DNA from: Candidatus Methanosuratincola sp.
GTDB lineage: Archaea > Thermoproteota > Methanomethylicia > Methanomethylicales > Methanomethylicaceae
Reading direction: 5' to 3'
Length of the DNA stretch: 64,000 nucleotides
Assembly (NCBI GenBank): GCA_014361455.1
Contig: JACIVP010000001.1
Location: 62,001 to 126,000, forward strand
Of the stretch, positions 43,474 through 51,348 are shown one piece after another. The translations under genes were made by a program, and so were the position numbers. The notes under the pieces are model-generated. The model searched no databases. It was not told the origin of the DNA and saw only the letters and a list, made by a program, of their open reading frames with translations. Within the stretch, counting starts at the first letter, position 1. Every line of letters starts with the position of its first letter.

Positions 43474-44625
43474 ATGGAGATTGCAGGCTATGATAGATCC
43501 AATGGTGTAGGCATAAGAAATTACGTTGCAGTCATGGTGACTGTAGGCTGTTCTGGCGATGCTGCTGAGAGGATCGTGCAACTTAATCCCAAGGCAAAAC
43601 TTCTCGTTCACACGCAAGGCTGTACCCAGACTCCTCCAGACATTGCGTTGGTTGAAAAAGTTCTTGTGAACCTAGCGTCTAATCCTAACGTCAACTCGGT
43701 GTTGCTTGTCAGTTTAGGTTGCGAAAGCGTTTCTGTCGACAGGATCGCAGATAAGATATCGGCTCTAAAGGAGGTTGGCGTTGTTGAAGTTCAAGAAAAG
43801 GGCTTGCAGTGTGCTGTCTCAAGTGGCTCAGAAATTACAAAGAGGATGTGCGAAGAGGCTGAAAAGGTTAGGCGGACTGCCATGGATTTTTCCGAGGTCA
43901 GAGTGGCGATAAAGTGCGGGGCATCGGACGCCACTTCCGGCATTGTGTCCAACCCTGTTGCCGGAAAGGCTTCCGATTTGATCGTGGGAGGTGGCGGAAC
44001 GGTGATCTTCGGCGAAACAACTGAGGTCATCGGTGCGGAGCACATTCTTGCAAAAAGGTGCGCGAGCGAAGGGGTCGCAAGAAGGCTGTATAATGCAATC
44101 GGCGAGATGGAGAAGAGGGTCATTGCGATGGGGGTGGATATGCGTGGCGGCCAACCGACTGAAGGCAACATTAAAGGCGGCATAACAACGATAGAAGAAA
44201 AGTCATTAGGGGCAATATGCAAGACGGGCTCATCTAAACTTGTTGATGTTGTGGATTATGGCGACGTCCCTTCAAAGAAAGGGCTAGTTTTCATGGATGG
44301 CCCGGGTCGTGAGATTGAGGCACTGACAGGCTTTGCCTCGGCAGGCGCCCAGCTAATCCTATTCACGACAGGTTTGGGCGCGCCACAGGGCTTCCCAATC
44401 GTCCCGGTCGTCAAGATCTCAGGCAACCCTGAGACGTGCGTCAGACTGAAAGAGCACATTGACGTAGACCTTAGCTCGGTATTCTATGGCGAAGAGAGTC
44501 TAGACGACGCTGGTCAACGGCTTTTTAAAGAGGTGGTGGATGTGGCGTCGTCTAAAAAGACCAAAGCCGAAATTTTGGGCTATGAAAAGTTCTTTAACAT
44601 ATACGTTAAAGGACCGGTGATCTAG
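43474..44625 (+). CDS. UxaA-family dehydratase, large subunit
   Basis: 383 residues of the altronate/galactarate dehydratase (UxaA/GarD) family. It reads MEIAGYDRSNGVGIRNYVAV at the start, HTQGCTQTP, SLGCESV, KCGASDATSGIVSNP, the GGTVIFGETTE iron-binding Glu region, NIKGGITTIEEKSLG and GAQLILFTTG. The metal-binding Cys and His are present. Substrate could be altronate, galactarate or 3-sulfolactate-like. The SAF subunit gene follows at once, so the enzyme is a two-subunit form. The ATG at 43474 lies ~28 bases after a TATA-like box; a TTG at 43459 is an alternative. Confidence 0.88.
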   Translation: MEIAGYDRSNGVGIRNYVAVMVTVGCSGDAAERIVQLNPKAKLLVHTQGCTQTPPDIALVEKVLVNLASNPNVNSVLLVSLGCESVSVDRIADKISALKEVGVVEVQEKGLQCAVSSGSEITKRMCEEAEKVRRTAMDFSEVRVAIKCGASDATSGIVSNPVAGKASDLIVGGGGTVIFGETTEVIGAEHILAKRCASEGVARRLYNAIGEMEKRVIAMGVDMRGGQPTEGNIKGGITTIEEKSLGAICKTGSSKLVDVVDYGDVPSKKGLVFMDGPGREIEALTGFASAGAQLILFTTGLGAPQGFPIVPVVKISGNPETCVRLKEHIDVDLSSVFYGEESLDDAGQRLFKEVVDVASSKKTKAEILGYEKFFNIYVKGPVI

Positions 44626-44940
44626 ATGGCTATAGGTAGGGCCATTATGGTTGATGAGAGCGACAATGTAGCGACTGCCTTGACCGACTTGAAAAAGGAT
44701 GCTGTGGTTGAAGCAGGAATTGGGCAGACTTCGTATAAAATTAAATTGAGGTCTGACATTACATTTGGGCACAAGTTCGCATTAAAAAGGATCCTTAAGG
44801 GAGAGCATGTGATCAAATATGGTGAAGTAATCGGGAGGGCGAGCAAGGACATAGAAGTTGGAGATCACGTTCACGTGCATAATACCGAAAGCTTGAGGGC
44901 TAGAGGAGACCTAAAGAACAGGAATGCTTGTTCTGAGTGA
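44626..44940 (+). CDS. UxaA-family dehydratase, SAF-domain small subunit
   Basis: 104 residues corresponding to the N-terminal SAF domain of UxaA or the small subunit of sulfolactate sulfo-lyase-like enzymes. The key block is DITFGHKFALKRILKGEHVI, followed by KYGEVIGRASKDIEVGDHVHVHN with the family's histidines. The start directly follows the large-subunit stop (TAG then ATG), so they are co-translated. Confidence 0.88.
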   Translation: MAIGRAIMVDESDNVATALTDLKKDAVVEAGIGQTSYKIKLRSDITFGHKFALKRILKGEHVIKYGEVIGRASKDIEVGDHVHVHNTESLRARGDLKNRNACSE

Positions 44941-45131
44941 TAGACTAGACAGAGGATCCTCGAAGACTGGCGTTTGTCGCTGAATCGCGCCCCCCTTGCC
45001 TCGATTAGCCTGATTTAAAACTTTAAAACGCATAACTTGCCACATAAATTTATTTATAGGAGGTGCCGATAAGGAGTTAACATCATCAGTGAATTCGCAG
45101 GATAGGAATAAGCATTGGTCAAAATTGATGA

Positions 45132-45227
45132 GATGTTGGAAGCCGGTAAGGCCCTGATAAAGGAGTCGGCTAGGTCTGGGGCAGGCACGTACGCTTCCTC
45201 CGCCTCCGCAAGCCGAGGTCCGTGGTA
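45132..45227 (+). pseudogene. Short fragment sharing the linker of the PH/zinc-ribbon gene
   Basis: 31 codons, MLEAGKALIKESARSGAGTY and on to a TAG just before the next gene. It contains the ARSGAGTYAS block also seen in the protein encoded at 42185 (ARSGAGAYAS), with 28 of 30 bases identical. It is probably a remnant of a related gene. Confidence 0.35.
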
Positions 45228-45229
45228 GC

Positions 45230-45826
45230 ATGGAAAGTTCCGAGCTGCGCTGGAGCACCCGCATCCCTCTCGTTAGAAATATCCTTTTGATAAGGCAGCT
45301 CAGCATGGCACTTGGAGGCGGGTTTCTGTTCGTGTTGATTTTAGGCATAATTTTAATGCCCGAGGATCGGATCCAAGTCGTAACAGGCATGGGGCCCATC
45401 CTGTTGTTGCTATTCGTGGTGATCATGGGATTATTTTTTATAGTGATGCTTGCACTCGAAAGAGCGATGAAAGGCGGCATCGACGCTGAGTTTATCATAA
45501 ATGAGAAGGGTATAGAGTATGAAGCCGGCGAGTCCTCTAAAGCCCTTAACAGAGCAGGTTTACTGGGGTCGGTGCTACTGCGTTCGCCAGTAGTGGCGGG
45601 AGGGAGCCTCATCTCCATCTCTAGGGAATCGCAGTCGATCCGGTGGAAAGATATCAAGAGCGTAACCACTTACAAAGGGCAGCACAGCATCTTGATCAGA
45701 GGTAAAGAGTTGGCTCTTCCAATAGGTGTCTTTTGCACGCCAGAGATTTTTCCGACCGCACTGGATCTTATAAAGAAATATGCGCCTGATGTGAAGATAG
45801 TGGAGAAGAGATCGTTCCAACCATGA
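45230..45826 (+). CDS. Two-TM membrane protein with PH-like C-terminal domain
   Basis: 198 residues. Two hydrophobic helices (about 26-45 and 55-78) are followed by ~110 residues in which GIEYEAGES, IRWKDIKSVTTYKGQHSILI and RGKELALPIGVFC give the strand pattern of PH-like membrane proteins. I do not recognise a specific family. It follows the fragment above by two bases. It may belong functionally with the PH/zinc-ribbon gene at 42185. Confidence 0.65.
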   Translation: MESSELRWSTRIPLVRNILLIRQLSMALGGGFLFVLILGIILMPEDRIQVVTGMGPILLLLFVVIMGLFFIVMLALERAMKGGIDAEFIINEKGIEYEAGESSKALNRAGLLGSVLLRSPVVAGGSLISISRESQSIRWKDIKSVTTYKGQHSILIRGKELALPIGVFCTPEIFPTALDLIKKYAPDVKIVEKRSFQP

Positions 45827-45860
45827 TCGTTTGGGGATAAAACTTTGGAAAAAGTTTTAA

Positions 45861-45950
45861 TGGCGCCGAGGGGGGGAATTTGAACCCACGAGTCTGTTGC
45901 CAGACAATGGCTTAGCAAGCCATCGCCCTACCAGGCTAGGCAACCCGGGC
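45861..45950 (-). tRNA. tRNA-Ser (anticodon GCU), irregular T-arm and acceptor
   Basis: Class II tRNA on the minus strand. The D-arm reads TTGCCTAGCCTGGTAGGGC. The anticodon stem ATGGC/GCCAT encloses TTGCTAA with anticodon GCU. A long variable arm (TGTCTGGCAACAGA) and a GCCA 3' end are present. However, the T-arm has 13 rather than 12 bases between the loop and the discriminator, with a C-C or T-C mismatch, and acceptor pair 4-69 is C-C. It may be a weakened gene, a pseudogene or affected by a read error in the run of seven C. Confidence 0.8.
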
Positions 45951-45989
45951 ATCAGCAAAGAGTGATTCGAACTGGTTTATTATATATTT

Positions 45990-46101
45990 TGGCTCCTAGG
46001 CGCTTCCCGTTGCGCTTGCCGAAGTGCACTGCCAGCCCGAGCCACGACGCGTACCACTTCCCACACTTTATCTTCCCGTTGGAGAGCTCCTCGCCTAGTC
46101 C
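45990..46101 (-). pseudogene. Degraded copy of the C2H2 zinc-finger gene
   Basis: The minus strand reads EELSNGKIKCGKWYASWLGL then AVHFGKRNGKR. This aligns with the protein at 38521-38706 (EELFNGRVRC...WCASWLGLAVHLRKGHG). The second Cys and last His are lost and there is no start codon. It lies 40 bases beyond the 5' end of tRNA-Ser. Confidence 0.7.
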
Positions 46102-46254
46102 TTCAGAGTAGGTTTCGAAGACATGGCGCTACCCGTCCCTTGTAGCAGGCGGGATGGTAAAAAGACTCGGGGATGGTCGTTACGGCGGGAGGTATGGGGT
46201 AAAAATAAGCAGATAACGTTTTTTCCAGCAAGCGATATAGTTTTGCCGATAGAT

Positions 46255-46719
46255 ATGCAAGCAAAGGCAGTCATGTTCGATACGAACATATTCAATAGGA
46301 TACTTGATGGCAAAATCGATATCGACTCCCTTAACAGAAATTTCTCATATTATGTGACACATATCCAGTGCGATGAGATCTGCAAAACCAAAGATTTTGT
46401 TCGTAAGGAAAGGCTCAAGGCGGTATTCAAGAAGGTGCCTCAATCTCAAGTCCCGACGGAGTCTGCTGTCATCGGTATTTCCCGGGTTGATGAGTGTAAG
46501 ATTTCAGACGGATCTTTTTATAAAGAGATACGATCGCTATTGGACAGTAAAAAGAAAGATAAAAACAACTGTAAAAACGCACTGATAGCTGAAATGCCCA
46601 TCAAAAATGGGTGTATTTTGGTCACAGATGACTGCGCCCTCAAAGAAACCGTGATTGAGTTAGGCGGCAAGGCAGTTTCCTCTGCGGAGTTCAAGAGAAT
46701 GACGAACATCGTTGAATGA
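46255..46719 (+). CDS. PIN-domain protein (probable RNase)
   Basis: 154 residues. AVMFDTNIFNRIL gives the first catalytic Asp and the Asn of PIN nucleases, HIQCDEIC the Glu, and NGCILVTDDCALKE the C-terminal Asp pair. It resembles VapC toxins, but no antitoxin-like gene is adjacent; the RHH-like reading frame at 46816 is downstream and damaged. The ATG at 46255 is chosen because the fold starts at once. An upstream ATG at 46123 would add a basic tail with no homology. Confidence 0.75.
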   Translation: MQAKAVMFDTNIFNRILDGKIDIDSLNRNFSYYVTHIQCDEICKTKDFVRKERLKAVFKKVPQSQVPTESAVIGISRVDECKISDGSFYKEIRSLLDSKKKDKNNCKNALIAEMPIKNGCILVTDDCALKETVIELGGKAVSSAEFKRMTNIVE

Positions 46720-46815
46720 ACGTAGATCGCCAATCACCATTACTACCGCGGGTGCTTAGGGAATAAACATCGATAACATCTTCTGTCCCTTTGTATATAC
46801 AGTAACCGAGCACTT

Positions 46816-46989
46816 ATGCCTAGGAAAGGCTACCGCACCCTTACCATGGCGAGCTGGACCGTGACTAACGCTGCGCTCAACGCCAGAGCGCGGAGCTTTT
46901 GGGGATGGGATGAATTGGATGGAATTGGACAGCCCTCTGCGCCTGCCGAGGGATCCTTTACTTCAACGGTGACTTGCTTGCACTGCTGA
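46816..46989 (+). pseudogene. RHH-like N-terminus joined to a TnpB-like tail
   Basis: 57 codons. MPRKGYRTLT resembles the start of the RHH-like protein at 38393 (MPKPGYRSIT). The rest, from TNAALNARARSFWGWDELD to APAEGSFTSTVTC, looks like the poorly conserved C-terminal tail of TnpB proteins. A right-end hairpin follows 10 bases after the stop. It is best read as a scar and not a working gene. Confidence 0.4.
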
Positions 46990-46999
46990 AGCAGGAAGC

Positions 47000-47019
47000 C
47001 CTTACCATTCATGGTAAGG
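47000..47019 (+). repeat. IS605-type right-end hairpin (orphan)
   Basis: CCTTACCAT, TC, ATGGTAAGG: a perfect 9-bp stem. It has the same flanks as the tnpB element (GAAGCAGGAAG before, AGTTCACAT after) but a different stem. No transposase gene is adjacent. Confidence 0.65.
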
Positions 47020-47120
47020 CAGTTCACATAATGATCCGCCTAATGTAGGCCTGCCTTGATTCAGAAATTCTTAAGTTGAGTGTCGCCAATATATGTATCT
47101 TCAGAGGGGGATCGAAAATC

Positions 47121-47849
47121 TTGGGATACGACCAATGGGCCGAAGTCTACGACATAATGTACGGGAATTACCGCGAGGACATCGACTTCTACAAAAGGGA
47201 GGCCAAGGGAGTCCAAGGCAAGGTGCTCGAGGTGGGCTGTGGGACAGGGCGGATCTACCTAGAGCTTCTCAAAGAAGGGATCGATGTCGAAGGGATCGAC
47301 ATCTCCCAAAGGATGCTGAGCCAGCTGAGGGAGAAAGCGTCCGCAATGGGGCTTCGCCCATCGGTCTCTGTCGCTGACATGCGCAATTTCGATCTCGGGC
47401 GAAGGTTCTCGCTTGTTATTGTTCCATTCAGGTCTTTCCTCTACAACATAACTACTGAGGAGCAGCTCAGCACCCTGAGCTCCTTCCACAGACACCTGGA
47501 GCCAGGCGGGAGGCTGATACTGAACTTCTTCTACCCTGATCTGGAGATGATGATGGGCATGAACAAGGAATCGGAGGAGTTGCTGGTAAGCGACGAGGGC
47601 AAGTACATCCTTCGCCAGAAATCGTACTTTATAAGCGAGCCGGATCAGATAATCGAGACGCTCGCCGTACTATACAAGGATGGGGACCTTTACTGGAAGG
47701 GGACGCAGCGCTTGGCACTTATATTCAAGCGCGAGTTCGAGCTCCTCCTCAGGATCGCTGGCTTCAAGAAATGGGCTGTCTTTGGAGGGTTTGACGGGCG
47801 GCCCCTGACCTCGTACAGGCAAGAAATGGTGTGGATGGTTGAAAAATAG
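47121..47849 (+). CDS. Class I SAM-dependent methyltransferase
   Basis: 242 residues. YDQWAEVYDIMYGNYREDID is the usual lead-in, followed by motif I VLEVGCGTGRIYLELL, the acidic DIS loop, VADMRNFDLG and LEPGGRLILNFF. The substrate is unknown and the C-terminal ~90 residues are not diagnostic. The TTG at 47121 follows GGGGGA at a fair distance. A longer TTG start at 47076 would cover the TATA-like AATATATG. Confidence 0.85.
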   Translation: MGYDQWAEVYDIMYGNYREDIDFYKREAKGVQGKVLEVGCGTGRIYLELLKEGIDVEGIDISQRMLSQLREKASAMGLRPSVSVADMRNFDLGRRFSLVIVPFRSFLYNITTEEQLSTLSSFHRHLEPGGRLILNFFYPDLEMMMGMNKESEELLVSDEGKYILRQKSYFISEPDQIIETLAVLYKDGDLYWKGTQRLALIFKREFELLLRIAGFKKWAVFGGFDGRPLTSYRQEMVWMVEK

Positions 47850-47862
47850 CCGCCTCATCTGC

Positions 47863-49116
47863 TCAGATTGAAATGTACTTGTAGGCCTCGTCGCCCTCTC
47901 CGAACGAGTACTTCACGGTCATGAACTGGGAGATCAGTTTCCTGACATCCTCACGAACCGAAGACGGGTTCTCCCTGTCTGCCGCCACCCTCTTGATCAA
48001 CTTCGCTATCTCAACCATGTCGTCCTCCTTCATGCCTAGTCTTGTCACCTCCTGTGTCCCGAGCCTCACCCCTGAGCATTCCTCCTCCGTCTTATCCGTT
48101 GGCAGCGGCGTCTTTGTTGTGATTATATTTGCCTCCTCAAGCCTCTTTGCCGTGGCGTCCCCATTATTGTTTCTGGCCCTGAATATGACTTGGTGGGAGC
48201 GTGTGAACCCGTTCTTCTCGCCCAGGACTGGGATCCCCATGTTGAAGAGCTCCTCAGCCAGCCTCCTGGCGTTACTCACGACCTGCGCGGCGTACTCCCT
48301 GCCAAATGCGAGAAACTCGGCCAACGCAACCGATAGCCCGGCGACGCGGTGCACGTGGTGGTTGTTGACCAGCTGCCATGCTGCATTGTCGATCTCCTTG
48401 GCATATCTGCCCTTGCAGAGTATTATCCCCCCCTGCGGCCCGAAGAAGGTCTTGTGAGTGCTGCCAGTCACGATCTCGGCACCCTCCCTGAGCGGATCTT
48501 GGAATGTTTTCCCTGCAATGAGCCCGAGGACATGCGCCGAGTCGTATGCCACAATAGCCCCTGTCTCGTCAGCGATCCTCCTTATCTCCTTTATGGGGTG
48601 CGGGAACAGGATCTCGCTCGCGCCGAGCAGAACGATCCTAGGCTTGATCCTCGCGATGACCTTCTCGGCTTCCCCTACGTCGATGTTCATCTCTTCCATC
48701 GAGAACGGGAGAGGAACTAGGCTCACTCCATGGATCTTGGAGCATTCCCTGAAGCTGGCGTGCCCGCCGTCTATGACGCTAAGCGCCGTAACTACATCGC
48801 CGGGGGCGGTCATCGAGTTGAACAGGACAAGATTGGCCATGGTCCCTGAAATCGGGACATAGTTGACGTGCTCGGCATCGAATACTCGCCTCGCCAGATC
48901 AGTCGTGATCCCTTCAAGCTCGTCTATGTATTTGGTTCCTGAATAAAACCTGTTGTGAAGAAAGCCGATCGCATACCGGTTACCTAAATCGGAGATGAGC
49001 ATCTCCTTGACTGCCATGCTGACCACATTCTCACTTGCGATCAGATTAAGACATGCACCTCTCCACTGTGTGTGCTCCGTGACTATATTCCTGATGGCGT
49101 CAACCTCTTTGCTCAT
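47863..49116 (-). CDS. glyA: Serine hydroxymethyltransferase
   Basis: PLP enzyme interconverting serine and glycine with a C1 carrier (tetrahydrofolate or tetrahydromethanopterin in archaea). 417 residues: LNLIASENVVS, GNRYAIGFLHNRFYSG, YVPISGTMANLVLFN, YDSAHVLGLIAG, and STHKTFFGPQGGIIL with the Schiff-base Lys. The C-terminal domain contains VRLGTQEVTRLGM. Length and motifs are complete. The ATG at 49116 is preferred over 49125. Confidence 0.95.
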   Translation of the reverse strand: MSKEVDAIRNIVTEHTQWRGACLNLIASENVVSMAVKEMLISDLGNRYAIGFLHNRFYSGTKYIDELEGITTDLARRVFDAEHVNYVPISGTMANLVLFNSMTAPGDVVTALSVIDGGHASFRECSKIHGVSLVPLPFSMEEMNIDVGEAEKVIARIKPRIVLLGASEILFPHPIKEIRRIADETGAIVAYDSAHVLGLIAGKTFQDPLREGAEIVTGSTHKTFFGPQGGIILCKGRYAKEIDNAAWQLVNNHHVHRVAGLSVALAEFLAFGREYAAQVVSNARRLAEELFNMGIPVLGEKNGFTRSHQVIFRARNNNGDATAKRLEEANIITTKTPLPTDKTEEECSGVRLGTQEVTRLGMKEDDMVEIAKLIKRVAADRENPSSVREDVRKLISQFMTVKYSFGEGDEAYKYISI

Positions 49117-49210
49117 TAACAACACCAGACTCGTGAAAATTGGACACCGGTGTTTAAAAAATGTTTGTATGTTTTTGATCGTTTTTCAATCAGGATCTCC
49201 AAACATGCCA

Positions 49211-50467
49211 TCAGAGCTTGAAGGAATCTCCGATCGATGGGGCATAAGCCTCGTGCCCCGTCTCCTCCTTGATCCTCTCGGCGAAGTCTATGCATGACTC
49301 TGCCTCGCCGTGGACGCACAGTATCTTAGGGTTCCCTTTCAGCGACTTTACTAGTTCCATTAACCCTGTCTTCCCACAGTGTGACGAGAAGTCGATCCAC
49401 TCGACCCTACACTTCACCTTCTTCATATCGCCGGGCGGTCCGTACCTGCCCTCGTCCATCAGGATCCTGCCTGGGGTACCTGGTATCTGGTACGAGACAA
49501 GTATGACAGCGTCCTTCGGTCTGTTCCTGATCCTGTCCATGTAGAATGTTGAGGCCCCGCCGGTCAACATACCTGAGGAGCTTATGATTACCCCCTCCCT
49601 GTCCACCAGCTTCTTCCTGTCCCTCTCGCCCTGCACCCATCTGACTTTAGTCATCGCTTCGCGGATCAGTTGCGGGTCCCTCAGCTCTCCCGCGCATCCG
49701 GCTATCATCTTTGTCGCGGTCCTGCTCATGCCGTCAACTGCGATATCGTACTTGAACCCATGCTTCTGGAGGATGCACAGTACCTCTTGGGATCTCCCCA
49801 CAGAGAACGCTGGAATCAGTGCCAGACCACCACCTTCCACAACCTCTGTTGTAGTCTCCACCAGCTTCCTCTCGCATTCTTCCCTCGGCATGTGATCGAC
49901 GAGAGCATAGGTGCTCTCGATGATTGCCATGTCAAGCTCAGGCAGCTCCGGTTGTGCACGGTTCAGGAGTGCCGTGTCGATCGTATTGATGTCTCCTGAG
50001 TACCATATCTTCTTCCCTTCGAGCGTGACCAGTGCGTTCACGCTACCCGGTATGTGCCCCGAGTTCTGGAACAGTACATCTGCCTCACCAATCCTGTACG
50101 TCCCCTTCTTTATACTCCTGCAGCTCTCTAGCATGGTCTTGAGCTCGAGGGCTTCAAATGGTATATAGTAGGCAGAGAGGTGCAGCAGGTCCCGGATCAG
50201 TATGTCCGTGAGCTGCTTCGTTATCTCGGCCATGTACAGGGGCGGGGTCTCGGAGATGTAGAAGAGCGGGGCCATTCCCGAGTGATCCAAGTGGGCGTGC
50301 GTTATTACGATCCCGTCAAGATCCTTCGGAGACGTCGAGAGCGGAAAGGCAGGCCTCTCCTCCTTGACGAGGACACCGTAATCTAGGATGATCTTAGTAT
50401 TCTCTCCCTTTACTTCGAAACCAGACCTCCCCACTTCCTTCCCTGCGCCAAAAACAGTTACGCTCAC
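49211..50467 (-). CDS. MBL-fold beta-CASP ribonuclease (aCPSF2-like)
   Basis: 418 residues. SVTVFGAGKEVGRSGFEV leads into the metallo-beta-lactamase motifs ITHAHLDHSG (HxHxDH), NSGHIPGSVNALVTL and YSGDINT. Beta-CASP motifs (IIESTYA, IPAFSVGRSQEVL, ISSSGMLTGGAS, IDFSSHCGKTGL, CVHGEAESC) follow. This is the short archaeal type without KH domains, probably an RNA exo- or endonuclease in maturation or decay. The start is taken as GTG 50467, where homology begins; the open frame continues upstream to 50563. Confidence 0.88.
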   Translation of the reverse strand: MSVTVFGAGKEVGRSGFEVKGENTKIILDYGVLVKEERPAFPLSTSPKDLDGIVITHAHLDHSGMAPLFYISETPPLYMAEITKQLTDILIRDLLHLSAYYIPFEALELKTMLESCRSIKKGTYRIGEADVLFQNSGHIPGSVNALVTLEGKKIWYSGDINTIDTALLNRAQPELPELDMAIIESTYALVDHMPREECERKLVETTTEVVEGGGLALIPAFSVGRSQEVLCILQKHGFKYDIAVDGMSRTATKMIAGCAGELRDPQLIREAMTKVRWVQGERDRKKLVDREGVIISSSGMLTGGASTFYMDRIRNRPKDAVILVSYQIPGTPGRILMDEGRYGPPGDMKKVKCRVEWIDFSSHCGKTGLMELVKSLKGNPKILCVHGEAESCIDFAERIKEETGHEAYAPSIGDSFKL

Positions 50468-50610
50468 CAAATTTAATTTAACCTCCGTGATAACTGTCAA
50501 AAGAACCTTTTTCTCCCTTAAAAATACTTCTGAGCCAGGGCATAACCAGTCAATATAAACCACCGCAAAGCACTCTTTATTAATGAGAACCGCTAATCGT
50601 ACTCGAGGTT

Positions 50611-51330
50611 ATGGATATGGCAATCACGTTCCACATTGGCAACTCCTCTCTGAAAGGGTGCTCTCTCATCACGGGGTTCCATGGGCTTGGTGCGACCGGT
50701 TTCATCTCGGTCAAGCACGCCGTCACCTCGCTCAATGCCGACCTGATCGGATACATCGAGACCGACAGGATCCCACCGTTTGTGTCAATGGAGGGGAAAC
50801 ATCTCTCGCTGCCGTTTGAGGTCTACAGGAAGGGCAAATTCGTGTTTGTCCTTACTAATGTGCCGCCGCACCAGAAGGAAAGGCAAAGTTTCTCCAAGGC
50901 GCTGGCAGAGTGGGCGATAAACGAAGGATTCTCGAGTTCGTACCTGATCGGTGGTCTGGACAGTCGGCTTAGGTCATCCGAAAATGACAAGATCCGCTGT
51001 ACTGCCACCAAGAAATTCAACGAAGTCGAGAGCCTCGGCATACCTCTCCTAGAGAAGGGGCTCTTCGTCGTCGGTCCGTTGGCTGTCATGCTCACCTACT
51101 TTGAGATAAACGATTTCCCGGCCATAGCACTGCTCCCCTATGCAAATCCAACGAGGCCCGATCCGATGGCCGCTTCAGTGGCCGTTGAGAACCTGAATAA
51201 GCTCACAAACCTTGCAATGGACGTGTCCCAGTTGATCACCGACGCGCAGCGTATCGAGATGGAGATACAGGAGTTCAACAAGCAGAGGCAGGACAGGGGT
51301 AAGATGGATCAGCACACGCTTTACATCTGA
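50611..51330 (+). CDS. PAC2-family protein (proteasome assembly chaperone-like)
   Basis: 239 residues of the PAC2/DUF75 family. Landmarks are LITGFHGLGATGFISVKHAV, IPPFVSMEG, the NVPPHQKERQSFSKALAEWA segment and the late LPYANPTRPDPMAASVAVENLNKL block. Archaeal members bind or assist proteasome assembly; other members act as ATP-grasp-associated factors, so function is presumptive. The last 30 residues are a charged helix. It is divergent from the beta-CASP gene. Confidence 0.85.
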   Translation: MDMAITFHIGNSSLKGCSLITGFHGLGATGFISVKHAVTSLNADLIGYIETDRIPPFVSMEGKHLSLPFEVYRKGKFVFVLTNVPPHQKERQSFSKALAEWAINEGFSSSYLIGGLDSRLRSSENDKIRCTATKKFNEVESLGIPLLEKGLFVVGPLAVMLTYFEINDFPAIALLPYANPTRPDPMAASVAVENLNKLTNLAMDVSQLITDAQRIEMEIQEFNKQRQDRGKMDQHTLYI

Positions 51331-51348
51331 TCTTCTTCGTCTGTACAT

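Noticed and set aside
46255-46990. VapBC-type toxin-antitoxin pair made of the PIN gene and the RHH-like frame
   Set aside because: The RHH-like frame lies downstream, is damaged after ~12 residues and ends in a TnpB-like tail, so an antitoxin role is not supported.
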